Source of the DNA: Oenanthe sinensis
Taxonomy: Eukaryota; Streptophyta; Magnoliopsida; Apiales; Apiaceae
DNA length: 64,000 nucleotides
Assembly: GCA_028671895.1 (NCBI GenBank)
Contig: CM053800.1
Location: 25,255,886-25,319,885, forward strand
Direction: 5' to 3'
In this document: positions 46,554 to 57,581 of the stretch, one piece after another
Numbering within the stretch: position 1 is the stretch's first letter
Layout of the letters: each line of letters starts with the position of its first letter
Notes under the pieces: generated by a model
What the model was told of the DNA's origin: nothing
Seen by the model: the letters and a program-made list of their open reading frames with translations, nothing else
Database searches by the model: none
Translations under genes and position numbers: made by a program

Positions 46554-46578
46554 ACACTTGTGGTATATAAACAAGTGT
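46554..46578 (+). promoter_or_regulatory. S LTR TATA box within an inverted repeat
   Basis: TATATAAA at 46564-46571 lies between the eight-base arms ACACTTGT (46554-46561) and ACAAGTGT (46571-46578). Both LTRs keep it (58324-58348). It should drive the genomic RNA. The motif array ends about 186 bases upstream. Confidence 0.75.
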
Positions 46579-46928
46579 AGCAGCATTATTAGAAAACAGA
46601 CAAGTTAGACAATATTTCTTAATCAACTGTTCTAGTTTGATAGCAGATTTGTAAGAACAGTTGATTTGTTTTCTAATCTTGTAAAAGTGCAGCTAGGTTT
46701 CTTTTAACCTAGGAACATTGAGCAAAAATATACACTGATGGAAAAACCAATCCATCAGTAATTTTAAATCTGTTTGTTCAGTTTATTTTTCAGTCGAAAT
46801 TTGTTTGAACATATTCTCTCTAATTCTCAAACATCAAGAACAGATATTAGAACAAGAAAAAAAGGTTTTAATATTTGTATTCAACCCCCCCTTCTACAAA
46901 TATTGACATTGTTCTAGGGAATAACAAT

Positions 46929-46940
46929 TGGTATTAGAGC
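46929..46940 (+). other. S primer binding site (initiator Met tRNA type)
   Basis: TGGTATTAGAGC two bases after the LTR. One base differs from the usual TGGTATCAGAGC. Confidence 0.88.
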
Positions 46941-46984
46941 AGGCTTTCAACATACAGAAAGTTTAAAGATCAAGAACAGTCAAT

Positions 46985-49446
46985 ATGGGCCAAAAAGATT
47001 CAGGTGTGAAGATTCCAGTTTTAGAGAAAGATGAATATTTTCCATGGAAGGTTAAAATGCATCTGCATCTTCTTTCTCTTGACCCTTCCTATGTTCACTG
47101 CATAGAGAAAGGTCCTCACATTCCCATGAAGCTAGTTACAAGTGTAAACCCTGATGGAACTCCTACAGTTGATAGACATGTTCTAAAACTCATTTCTGAG
47201 TTCACGGAAGAGGATGAAAAAGAAGTACTTAAAGACAAAAAGACCATGAATATTCTGTTTAATGGTCTAGATAAAGATATGTTTGATAATGTGATAAATT
47301 GTACTTCATCAAAAGAAGTATGGGACACTCTTCAAACTCTGTGTGAAGGAACTGAGCAAGTAAGGAAAAATAAGTTGCAACTCTTGATTCAAAAATATGA
47401 ATCATTTCATTTCAAGAATGGAGAATCTATCAATGACACTTATAGCAGATTTCAGAAGTATTTAAATGGACTGAAGCTATATGGTAGGGTTTATGCAACT
47501 GAGGATACAAATCTAAAATTTCTTAGATCTCTTCCAAAAGAATGGAAACCAATGACTGTTTCCATTAGACAATCTCAGGACTTCGAGGATTATACTCTAG
47601 AGAAACTGTATGGTATTCTCAAGACATATGAACTGGAGATTCAACAAGATGAAGAGATTGAGAAGAATCAAAGAAAGGAGAAAACTGTGGATTTGATGGT
47701 CAAAGGGAATGAAGACAAGAAAGAGAAGAAAGAAACTGGCTGTGTAGAAGAGCCTGTCACGATGGCTGGTGATGCTGTTGAAGAATCATTCAAGAGAAAA
47801 GGAAAGAGCAAATGTGAAGAAAATGAAACATACTCTCAAGATGATTTGGATGAGATTGATGAACACCTTTCATTTTTGTCAAGGAAGTTTTCAAAGCTAA
47901 AATTCAAAAAGAATCCAAATACTCAAAGGCCTGGATCCCAGTTTAGAAGCAACAATCAAAATAAAAATTTGGTTGATAGATCTAAGTTCAGATGTTTTAA
48001 CTGTGGATTGGCTGGTCATTTCTCAAGTGAGTGCAGGAAGCCAAAATAAGAAAAGGCAAAGTCATATGAGGGTATTGATTATAAAAGGAAATACTTTGAC
48101 CTTTTGAAACAGAAAGAAAAGGCTTTTGTTACTGAGGAGAAGGACTGGGCTGCTGAGGATAGTGATTCTGAAGAATATATCAATCTAGCTCTAATGGCCA
48201 ACCATGAAGATAAAGAAGCTAGTTCAACATCTAATCAGGTACTAGCTACCAGCTTTTCTGAACTTACTGCTGATGAATGCAATAGTACTATTAATGAAAT
48301 GTCCAATGAATTGTACAATTTGCATGTCACTCTAAAATCTCTAAACAAAGAAAACCTCAAGTTAAAGAACATCATTGATGTCTTAACTGAGAGGAATATT
48401 TTTTTAAAAAATGAACTTGTTTGTTTAGATAGATTTAAGCAGGAAAGTAAAGATGCTAGAGATGAACTAGTAAACAGTTTGAGAAGAGAAGAATTGTTGA
48501 AAGAACAATTAGCTGAAGAAATAGAAACCATTAACAGATGGAATAGGTCTGCTAAAACTGCCAAACAAATCATTGATGTTCAGGGTTTAGATACTCTAGG
48601 AGAATCCCCAGTTCAACCGGCAAGCCATTGGATGATGCTTCAAGGGATAAAGATCAATCGACTGCTAATCCTTCATCGATCGATAAGGATTATCAATCGA
48701 TTGATGCTGAATCAATCGATAAGCATCCATCGACAAGTAAATCATCAATGGCTAATAAAAAGAACAAATTTAGCACTCCTATCAAGTTTGTTAAGGAAAC
48801 CAAAAATCAAGTTGAGGCTGAGGCTGAGAAAATCAACATAGGTAGCTTATCCAAGAATCAATTAAAAGAAAAATTAGAAAAGATAGCACCTGTGGAAATT
48901 ACTCAATCTAAGTCTGAGAAAAAGAAAAAGAATAGGAATGGTAAAGTAGGCATAAATAAGCACAACAACTACACTCCTAATATGTATGCACCTAGAAAGG
49001 TATGTGCTAAGTGTGGTAGTGTAAATCATTTGTCTATGCAATGCAAGAATGAAAAGAAGAATATGTCTTCAAATGATTTAAATGCACATGCCATGACTTC
49101 AAATGCCATGCTTACCAATCCTATGCTCATGAATGTCATGTCTTCTAATTTGGTTGCACCTAATGTTTATATGCCTTATGCTCAAGTTCCATACATGTAT
49201 AATCCCTTCTTTGCATATGCAAATATGAACATGCCTAGTATGCCATGGAACATGCCTAATATAGATAATGAAGTGCATGGAAATTTCGCCATGAGTTCCA
49301 AGGTCTCTAAGCCTCAAAAGCCAACTCCCAAAGTTAAAGTGGAGTTAAACCCACCAAAACAAAAGGAGCCAAAGTTAACAACCAAGGCTAAGGCTGCAAC
49401 TAATAAGAGAGGACCCAAGGCAGCTTGGGTACCAAAAGCAACTTGA
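46985..49446 (+). pseudogene. S gag, one nonsense codon and one frameshift
   Basis: It starts at the ATG at 46985 (Met-Gly-Gln-Lys-Asp), 45 bases after the primer site. Residues 1-250 form the copia gag domain ('LEKDEYFPWKVKMHLHL', then 'LEKLYGILKTY'). A zinc knuckle CFNCGLAGHFSSEC lies near residue 340. A TAA at 48047-48049 stops the frame right after it; the same frame continues to about 48610 with an acidic and coiled-coil-like segment. A one-base shift near 48610-48625 leads to a Ser-Ile-Asp-rich stretch, a lysine-rich segment and a second knuckle (CAKCGSVNHLSMQC near 49003). The tail ends at a TGA at 49444. Both R copies end the same way. Confidence 0.9.
48650..48745. repeat. TCAATCGAT cluster in the S gag tail
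   Basis: About seven copies in 96 bases. All keep one frame, so the protein reads Ser-Ile-Asp or Ser-Thr repeatedly. The cluster sits just after the frameshift. Confidence 0.85.
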
Positions 49447-49459
49447 TTGTTTTTATTGT

Positions 49460-52400
49460 GTGCAGGGAAACAGGAAGAAGAGTCTCTACTATCTAGATAG
49501 TGGATGTTCTAGGCACATGATTGGAGATTTGTCCCTGCTCACAAAGTTTGTGGAAAAGGCTGGCCCAGGAGTTACTTTTGGAGATAACAACAAAGGTTTT
49601 ACTCTGGGATATGGCTCAATTGTAAAAGAAAATGTTATCATTGAACCTGTAGCACTAGTTGATAGATTGAAGCACAACCTGCTCAGTATTAGTCAACTGT
49701 GTGATAATGGAAATAGTGTATGGTTTTCAACTGGATCATGCATTATAGCCAACAAAGAAACTGGTGATGTTCTCTTGACTGGAGAAAGAAAAGGAAATGT
49801 CTATGTGGCTGATTTTCACTCTGTAAAGGCAAATTCTATGACATGTCTACTTAGCAAAGCCAATATAGATGAAAGTTGGATTTGGCACAAGAAGCTAGCC
49901 TATTTGAATTTCAAGGCCATGAATCTATTGGTTAGAAAGAATATGGCTAGAGGCATTCCACAGATGGAATTCACCAAGGATGGACTATGTGATGCCTGTC
50001 AAAAGGGAAAACAAAGAAAAGTATCATTCAAGTCTAAGTCTGAATCATCAATTGATAAGCCTCTGGAATTATTGCACATTGACTTATTTGGTCCAGTCAA
50101 CATCATGTCAATTGCCAAAAAGAAATATGCATTAGTCATCGTGGATGATTTCACAAGATACTTTTGGGTATACTTCTTGCATTCTAAGGATGCGGCAAGT
50201 AAATTAATTATCAATCATGTGAAGAATGTTAAAAATGGAAATGAATGGAAGGTCAAGAAATTTAGAAGTGATAATGGTACTGAATTCAGGAATACAACAA
50301 TGAAAGAATTCTGTGAAGAAAAAGGTATCACTCATCATTTCTCTGCACCAAGAACTCCACAGCAAAATGGAGTAGTTGAAAGGAAAAATAGGACCTTGAT
50401 TGAAGCTGCTAGAACTATGTTAGAAGAAGCAAAACTTCCTACATACTTCTGGGCAGAAGCAATTAATACTGCTTGCTACATTCAGAATATCTCCATGGTC
50501 AATCAAATTCAAGGTAAAACACCAGATCAGTTGATGAAGAAGGACAAGAAACCAACAGTAAATTTTCTTCATGTCTTTGGATGCAAATGCTTTGTACTGA
50601 GAAATCAAGGTGAAAATCTAGGAAAATTTAAAGCCAAGGCTGATGAAGCTATATTTGTTGGATATGGAATAACAACCAAAGCATACAGAGTCTATAATCT
50701 TAGATTATACATTGTTATGGAATCTATGCATGTAGTCTTTGATGACAAGAAAATTCAAGGGTTGGTTGATGAAGGATTCCATGATCTGTTGCATTTTGAA
50801 AATGAATCAACAAGCAATATTGAAGATAGTGATGATGATGTGGAAATCTTAAGAATTCAAGTACCCAGAATCCTCCCATCAATTGATGTCAATGCATCAA
50901 CAGATAACTTATCAGTTGACAATCATCAATCGACTGATAATACATCAATTGATAATCATTCGATGGATAACAACTCTGCTCAACAATCTTCAAGTAGAGT
51001 GTCCATCTCAGGGGGAGGATTCTCAAATAGTCAATCACATCACAATGATCATAACACTTCCAATGATCATGAAGCATCATCTTCAAGGACAAATTTACCA
51101 TCTCAAAGGAAATGGACAAAAAGCCATCCCTTTGAATTAATTATTGGAAATGCAAATGATGGTGTCAAAACTAGGAGAGCAACTCAAAATGAATGCTTGT
51201 ATAGTGGCTTCCTGTCTCAAGAAGAACCAAAAAGGATTGAAGAAGCCTTGGATGATCCTGATTGGACAATAGCTATGCAAGAAGAGTTGAATCAGTTTGA
51301 AAGAAACAAGGTATGGAAGCTGGTGCCCAAGCCAAAGAACAAGTCTATCATTGGAACAAAATGGGTGTTCAGAAACAAAATGGATGAATTTGATACAGTC
51401 ACAAGGAATAAAGCAAGACTAGTGGCAAAAGGCTATTCACAAGAAGAAGGCATAGATTTTGATGAAACTTTTGCACCAGTTGCAAGATTGGAAGCAATCA
51501 GAATCTTTCTAGCATATGCTGCTCATGCTAACTTCAAGGTGTATCAGATGGATGTGAAAAGTGCTTTTCTCAATGGAGAACTAGAAGAAGAAGTATATGT
51601 AGAACAACCTCCTGGTTTTATTGATCTTGTTCATCCTGGATTTGTATACTATCTTCTCAAGGCACTTTATGGATTGAAGCAAACACCTAGAGCCTGGTAT
51701 GACACTTTGTCTAAATTCTTGATTGAGAATCACTTCACAAGAGGTACTGTTGATAAAACTCTCTTTCACAGAAATATAAATGGATCTATGATTCTTGTTC
51801 AAATCTATGTAGATGACATTATTTTTGGCTCAACTAATGAAAAACTTTGTCAAAAGTTTGCTAAGTTGATGCAGAGTAAATATGAAATGAGCTTGATGGG
51901 AGAACTTACCTATTTTCTGGGTTTGCAAGTCAAACAAGTCAAAAATGGCATTTTCATAAATCAAACCAAATATATTTCTGATTTATTAAAGAGATTTGAT
52001 TTAAGTGAATGTTCTTCTGCAAAAACTCCCATGGCCACTGCAACTAAACTTGAATTGAACACTAAGGAAGCTAAAGTGGACATTTCAAGTTATAGAGGCA
52101 TGGTTGGCTCATTACTTTACTTAACTGCAAGTAGGCCAGACATAATATTTGCTACATGTCTTTGTGCTAGGTTTCAGGCTGATCCTAGAGAATCTCATTT
52201 GATTGCAATAAAAAGAATATTCAGATATCTCAAAGGAACTCTAAATCTTGGAATTTGGTATCCTAGAGATTCTGGATTTGATCTAATTGGTTATTCAGAT
52301 GCAGACTATGCAAGTTGCAGAATTGATAGAAAAAGTACAACAGGCTCCTATCAATTTCTAGGAAATAAGCTTGTTTCATGGTTTAGCAAGAAGCAGAATT

Positions 52401-52750
52401 CAGTGTCTACATCTACTGCAGAGGCTGAATACATTGCAGCTGGAAGTTGCTGTGCTCAAATATTATGGATGAGGAATCAACTACTTGACTATGGGTTCAA
52501 CTTGAACAAGATTCCTATTTTCTGTGATAATACAAGTGCCATTGCTATAACAGAAAATCATGTGCAACATTCCAGAACCAAGAACATTGACATAAGGTAT
52601 CACTTCATTAGGGAACATGTAATGAATGGTACTGTTGAATTACATTTTGTCCCTAGTGAAAGACAACTTGCAGACATTTTTACCAAACCATTATATGAAT
52701 CTACCTTTAATAGATTGGTCTGTGATTTAGGTATGCTTAATTTTAATTAA
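49460..52750 (+). CDS. pol: S pol polyprotein: protease, integrase, reverse transcriptase, RNase H
   Basis: 1,096 codons without a stop. Protease Asp13-Ser-Gly; integrase zinc site His143, Tyr147 (normally His), Cys177 and Cys180; catalytic Asp208, Asp271 and Glu307 with the expected 35-residue gap between the last two. A variable linker (about 430-560) with Ser-x-Asp repeats follows. RT spans about 590-850 with YVDD at 783-786. RNase H runs from about 940 with SDADY, TAEAEY and DNTSAI blocks. The open frame begins with GTG where both R copies have ATG, and it is +1 relative to the gag tail, so it may depend on frameshifting or splicing. The His-to-Tyr change may disable integrase. Confidence 0.95.
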   Translation: MQGNRKKSLYYLDSGCSRHMIGDLSLLTKFVEKAGPGVTFGDNNKGFTLGYGSIVKENVIIEPVALVDRLKHNLLSISQLCDNGNSVWFSTGSCIIANKETGDVLLTGERKGNVYVADFHSVKANSMTCLLSKANIDESWIWHKKLAYLNFKAMNLLVRKNMARGIPQMEFTKDGLCDACQKGKQRKVSFKSKSESSIDKPLELLHIDLFGPVNIMSIAKKKYALVIVDDFTRYFWVYFLHSKDAASKLIINHVKNVKNGNEWKVKKFRSDNGTEFRNTTMKEFCEEKGITHHFSAPRTPQQNGVVERKNRTLIEAARTMLEEAKLPTYFWAEAINTACYIQNISMVNQIQGKTPDQLMKKDKKPTVNFLHVFGCKCFVLRNQGENLGKFKAKADEAIFVGYGITTKAYRVYNLRLYIVMESMHVVFDDKKIQGLVDEGFHDLLHFENESTSNIEDSDDDVEILRIQVPRILPSIDVNASTDNLSVDNHQSTDNTSIDNHSMDNNSAQQSSSRVSISGGGFSNSQSHHNDHNTSNDHEASSSRTNLPSQRKWTKSHPFELIIGNANDGVKTRRATQNECLYSGFLSQEEPKRIEEALDDPDWTIAMQEELNQFERNKVWKLVPKPKNKSIIGTKWVFRNKMDEFDTVTRNKARLVAKGYSQEEGIDFDETFAPVARLEAIRIFLAYAAHANFKVYQMDVKSAFLNGELEEEVYVEQPPGFIDLVHPGFVYYLLKALYGLKQTPRAWYDTLSKFLIENHFTRGTVDKTLFHRNINGSMILVQIYVDDIIFGSTNEKLCQKFAKLMQSKYEMSLMGELTYFLGLQVKQVKNGIFINQTKYISDLLKRFDLSECSSAKTPMATATKLELNTKEAKVDISSYRGMVGSLLYLTASRPDIIFATCLCARFQADPRESHLIAIKRIFRYLKGTLNLGIWYPRDSGFDLIGYSDADYASCRIDRKSTTGSYQFLGNKLVSWFSKKQNSVSTSTAEAEYIAAGSCCAQILWMRNQLLDYGFNLNKIPIFCDNTSAIAITENHVQHSRTKNIDIRYHFIREHVMNGTVELHFVPSERQLADIFTKPLYESTFNRLVCDLGMLNFN
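50876..50966. repeat. TCAATYGAT cluster in the S integrase-RT linker
   Basis: About eight copies or near copies in 90 bases, all in the frame giving Ser-x-Asp (pol residues 473-503). One isolated copy lies at about 50048 in integrase, also as Ser-Ile-Asp. Confidence 0.88.
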
Positions 52751-52811
52751 CATTTGAAATGTCTGATAAGTTAGTTAGTAGTTTTAGTTCTAGTACGTAG
52801 CCGTTGATAAT

Positions 52812-53152
52812 GCTAATCTATTGATTTTTCATTAATCAATTGATAAGCGTTTTACATATCAATGGATATATTAATCTGCTGCCTGATAACTACATCAATC
52901 GATGATGTATTTGTCTATCGATGGATAGTACTAACGGTCGATGGATAAATTTGTTATCAATCGATGACATGGAAGTTTTAGGGTTCATGTCATCAATCGA
53001 CCTGTACAAAATCTAGCCATTGATTACTTGTCTTATCAATTGATAAATACATACAGTCCTGTATGTATAACAGTCGATTGCCAAAATAAGTAATTCACTT
53101 ATTCATTTTTTTTCAACGGTCAATTAAGTTCTATTTTGAGTAAGAAATCGAT
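52812..53152. repeat. TCAATCGAT array upstream of S ORF3
   Basis: Copies lie at about 52833, 52858, 52895, 52914, 52936, 52956, 52993, 53034, 53074 and 53146, with weaker ones between. As in the LTR, the array lies upstream of a TATA box. Confidence 0.85.
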
Positions 53153-53167
53153 TGAGAAATTAATAAA

Positions 53168-53176
53168 TATAAATAG
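53168..53176 (+). promoter_or_regulatory. Probable internal TATA box for S ORF3
   Basis: TATAAATAG is a good plant TATA box, 172-180 bases before the ORF3 ATG. A pyrimidine-rich run (53224-53253), common in plant 5' leaders, lies between. This is inferred from sequence only. Confidence 0.5.
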
Positions 53177-53347
53177 TGAGATTAAAATTTTTCTTTACTC
53201 TTACCTGCATTCTGTTTACTAATTTCTCTCTGTCTCTCTCTTTCTCTCTCTCAATCTGCGAACTTAGTCACTAATCTCTGTATTTTCAATCTCTCTCAAA
53301 TACTTAATCCTTGTCAAGAAAGTGATTTCTAGTCAAAAGTCAAAGCA

Positions 53348-56300
53348 ATGGCCTCTACATCAAAGAAAGTTTCACAGAGTGGTTACATCTATGAACAAAC
53401 AAATTTCATAGCATGTACAATAGTGGAAGAGGCACCCCAGGAGTTCCATCCTCTGATGAAATTTCTGGAAAGTTGTAAGGTAAGGAAGGCACTCAAAGAT
53501 GCTCCAAAGATCGTCTGCAACTTGGTGGAAGAATTTTGGGCAAGTGCTGAAATCACAAGTGACAACTCTGCAATTACATTCACTTGTAAAGGAGATAAGT
53601 ATACTGTTACTAATGTTATTATTAATGAATGCTTAGAGTTACCTGCTAATAATACTGATAAAAGCCCAACAGATAAAGAAATTAGGTTAATGCTAAAATC
53701 TGTTAATTATGCTGAACCAGAAATAGGACTAGGTCATGTGGTTAGAAAACATCTTAGGAGAGAATGGTCTTATTTCTTTGATGTCATAATTAAATGCTTT
53801 AGTGGTAAAATTAGCAATTTTGATGCAATAACAACTAGTATGCAGGAAGTAGCATATAGTATTTTGTTTGATAAATTTTTCAATCTATCTTCCATCATAC
53901 TAAATGAAATTGTAGCAAAATTGGGTAATAAGGCTAATAGATCAAATCATATATATTATGCTAGATTTATTATGCTGTTTATTAACCATTTTGTGAAGGA
54001 TATTGAAATAACCAGAGAGATGGAGACTTTGGACTGCTGTGTCCAAAACAAAAGGGTCTTCAAAGACTTGGTCAGGATCAATCTTCACAGCAATGTGGAA
54101 TTGATCTATCCACCTTTTGTTCAGGTATTTATTTCTTCCCTTACTTCTTCTGAAACTCAGGTTTCTTTACCTTCTGTGGCAATGGAGGGTGGTAGCAGTA
54201 ACCCCAATCCTCCTACCCAAGCCACACTACCTATTTCCTCAATCAAATCTAAGAAACCAACCTCAATAGATTCCCAAAAATCTGTTGTTGTAAAACCAAA
54301 GAAAAGAAAAACTCCAGGTGGTGATAGATTAGATGGAGAAGGTTTTGGTGAGGGAACTGGGGAAAGTCAAAGAACCCATAAGGACAAGGAGAGAGAGGGT
54401 GTGCAACCCAAACCTACCAACTCCACAGTCTCCCAAAAGACTGTGGATGTCAACAAGGATAATACCACATCTCTGTTGGCATCTTCCCAAAAAGATGTCA
54501 ATATTGAAAAGAGCCCACAGCCAGGGGCACAGAACAAAGATGGGGACACTCAAGCCAAAATCCCCAAATCCTATGAAAGGAGAAAGAAGAAAGTAACCTT
54601 TGCACAAGGGGATTCACACACTGCAAAATCACAGGAAACTGTGGTGGAGCCTTCTCAAATTCAGTTTGATGCATCTCCAATAAATGTGGAGTTGCAGTCC
54701 CATTCTCTATCTATTTCCATTCCTTTCTCTCCTCCACATCAAATTTCTTCAGAAAATGTTTTGATAGACAATCAAGCATTTTCAGATTCTCCTTCTTTGT
54801 TACTCAAGGAGAAGCCAACACTCCATTCTGAAACTTCTTCCCAGGAAGTTCAGGATTCCATTTCTCAAATAATCTCAAATGTAACTTCTCAAATAAATAC
54901 ATCAAATGTTTCTACTCCATCAATTGATGTCTCAACATCAATTGATATTCAGCCATCGACTGATAAGCCATCGATCGATACTCAAGATCAATCGATGGGT
55001 ATGCATCAATGGATAGATATCCTAAACACCTCATCAACTGATATTTTCTTAACATCAATTGATACCCAATCAATTGATGTTGCACAAACACTTATAGGAT
55101 TGAGTGAGTTGAGTGAGAGGCAGGATTGCAGCCTGGCAAAAAGAGAGGGAGTGAGTGAGGTCATTCCTATTTCTTCCAAGAATGAGAGTGAAACACTTGA
55201 GGGCCCCACCTTAGAAGGTGCACAGATAATGAGTGAGGGAGAGGTGAGGTTCCAGGATGAGATCCTGATGAAAAATAGAGAGATGAGTGAGAGTGACAGA
55301 AAAATTCTTGAATATGCTCAGGAGTTGGAAATTGAATTGATGTCTGAAGAGGAGGGAGTAAAGGAGTTAGGGGGAGTCCCTAATGCAAATGAAGCAGGAG
55401 GAAGTGGTGTAGAGAAAGAAGCTGAATTATTGGAGGAAGTAGCTGTTAAAGATATGGAAGTTGATGCAGGTGACTTGGATCCAAGCAACTTTGTCCATCC
55501 TGATCCAAGGTACCAGGGACTAGCCACATCAAGCAACATGGATGCTGAACAACTCTTAGGCATTGATCATACTGAACAGAGAACTAGAAACTTGAAGGAA
55601 AGTTTGGTCAATGTCACAGATGTCTGTCATATGACTCCTGGTGATCTAGAAAGTGATTCAGATGAGGAGCCATGGATGAGTACCATTGATGGTTCTCTTG
55701 AAGATGCAGAAACAAAGATCCTATCACAATATAGAAGGGCAATGATGGAGGTGAAAATTGAGGACTTAACTCACAGGAGAATTGCCAGCTGCATGAAGGA
55801 TCAGTTAAAATTGCAAAAAATGACAGTCACTGGCATAAGAAGGGAATTGGACAGCATCAAAGATTCAATCTCAACAAACAAGGATGTATTGGAAAGAAGA
55901 TTAGATGAGAAACTGCCAATGAACACTCTGGTGCAAATTAAGGATAAATTGTTTAAGGAGTCAAAGAATTTTTCAGCCTTAGAAAGGAGAGTAAAGTCCA
56001 TAGAAACTAAGATGGAAGCTATAATTAGAGGACATACTCTACATGCTGAAATTCTTCAGAAGTTTCTTGACAGAATGCCACCACCTCCTAATTGTGATGA
56101 TAACAAAAAGGGGGATAATACAAAGAAGAATAATGATAAAGATGGTGATGGTGGTGTTGGAGGAGCCAAGAGTGATAATCCTAGAGTTAATTTGGGTGGT
56201 CACAGCAGGACCTCAAAAAGTGGTGCAAGTGGCAGTGGAAGCTATAAGGGTCAATCTTCAAAATATTCCAAAGATGTCATGGAACACAAAAAGAGAGATG

Positions 56301-57395
56301 CTAAGAAATTTGAAGATGATTTGGAAGCTAGAAGAAATTCTAGAGAAAAAGAAACTCAACTAATGATTGAGTGGGAAAGTCAAAGACTTAAAACCCTAAA
56401 AAGGAACACTGAGTTGGTTGCAAAGGCTGCAGAGTCAGGAAATTTAGATGAATTTATTGCTCAAATTAGAGTAGTAAATGAAAGTGCAAAGGGGGCCACA
56501 CAAGAAAGCAACTCAAATACAGAAGCTTTTCTTCAATTGGATATTGAAGCACTTAAAGAAAAGAAGAAAAGGAAAGCAATAGTGATTAAAGAAGAAAACT
56601 GAACCAGTAGGCCAAAAGCTACTTCAAGGAGCCATCACTACAGGAATCTCAGATGCCTCAAAGAGAGAAAATGAGAATGAAGAGATTGCTAGACAGATGG
56701 AAATGCAATGGCATTTAGAAGAGCTACAGGCAGAGAAACCATTGAGAAAAAGGAGAAAAATAGCAATGGCCCAAAAAAGGGCAGATTCATCTCAGAAGAT
56801 GGTGGTTCAGGAGAATCCTCAAGTCACTCAAGGAGAAACCAAGGAGGAAGTGACATTTGAAGGATACCAATTAAAAGAAACTCCAATTATAAGTGAGAAA
56901 AGATTAATTGGAGTTAGAACCCATCCTGCAACTTCAAATCAAGAGGAATCCATGAGGTTGGAGTATGAAAATGGTTCTAAACTCACTTACTCAATGAAGG
57001 TGATTATGAAGCAGGGCTACAATGTGTTGAAAATAATTCTACCTCTTCTAAATAAAAGGTACAAACTCAATGTGACTATTTCTCAGGAAATCCAACAACA
57101 AATCTCAAAGATGAGGAGAACAAAAGCTGAAGCTGAACCTGATTCTCCTTTGAAGTTATGGAAATCTCAAGTCAAGAAGGTGGTGTTGGAACCAAAGTAT
57201 ACCATGATTTTTACAGATGTGAAAGGCAATACAAAATTCTTTGATATCTGCAAGTATCTGGACAAAATCACAGATGAGGAAATCCACTATCTTATGAGGC
57301 AACTTGGGGAAACTGACGAAGATGAAGCAATATTGAGGAGCACCTTTATGAGGCAATTAAAAGAAAATGCTGAAAAGAAGAAGAAGAAGAAGTAA
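53348..57395 (+). pseudogene. S ORF3: about 1,350 codons, one frameshift, unknown function
   Basis: The ATG at 53348 opens 1,084 codons. A one-base shift in a purine run near 56580-56596 separates a tail that is open to 57395. Residues about 20-250 form a globular domain also present in R ORF3, rich in Phe, Trp and Ile ('FHPLMKFLES', 'FDAIT', 'LDCCVQ'). It loosely recalls the N-terminal domains of plant transposon-associated proteins, but I do not name a family. A Ser/Thr-rich region with Ser-x-Asp repeats (about 523-580), an acidic stretch, a probable coiled coil (about 785-895), a Gly/Ser-rich segment (about 930-975) and a charged end follow. The tail has a 'KYTMIFTDVKGNTKFFDICKY' type block and ends in lysines. 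I see no signal peptide or membrane segment, so an envelope role is not supported. Confidence 0.85.
54916..55082. repeat. TCAATYGAT cluster inside S ORF3
   Basis: About nine copies in 167 bases, all reading Ser-x-Asp or a one-residue variant. Two near 55000-55020 read differently (Met-Gly, Gln-Trp-Ile-Asp) while keeping the DNA motif. Confidence 0.88.
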
Positions 57396-57568
57396 TTGAA
57401 GATTGAAGATCATGAAGAATTGAAGACACTGGAACAGTCTGCAAAGAATAATCATCAACTGGTATTTCTTAAAAGTGCTATGAAAATTTCTTGATTCTAT
57501 TTGAATGATTATAGTTAAGGGTTTTGTTATCATCAAGTAGATTTATGCCTGTTTATATCACAGACACA

Positions 57569-57581
57569 AATAGGGGGAGAT
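57569..57581 (+). other. S polypurine tract
   Basis: AATAGGGGGAGAT directly before the 3' LTR. Confidence 0.9.

Larger units (their letters stand above)
45811..46926 (+). repeat. S 5' LTR
   Basis: TGTTAGGAAT..GGGAATAACA. The U3 part holds the TCAATTGAT/TCAATCGAT array (45883-46378). A TATA box inside an inverted repeat follows, then the box TATTCAACC..CTTCT near the end (46878-46895). Confidence 0.95.
52751..53347 (+). other. S spacer between pol and ORF3, with motif array
   Basis: No coding frame. About twelve TCAATCGAT-type motifs lie at 52812-53152. A probable TATA box follows at 53168, then a CT-rich run at 53224-53253, then the ORF3 ATG. The layout looks like a promoter and 5' untranslated leader. 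Confidence 0.75.

Noticed and set aside
53348..56602. ORF3 as an envelope gene
   Set aside because: I see no signal peptide, membrane anchor or cleavage-site pattern; the composition is charged and coiled-coil rich.
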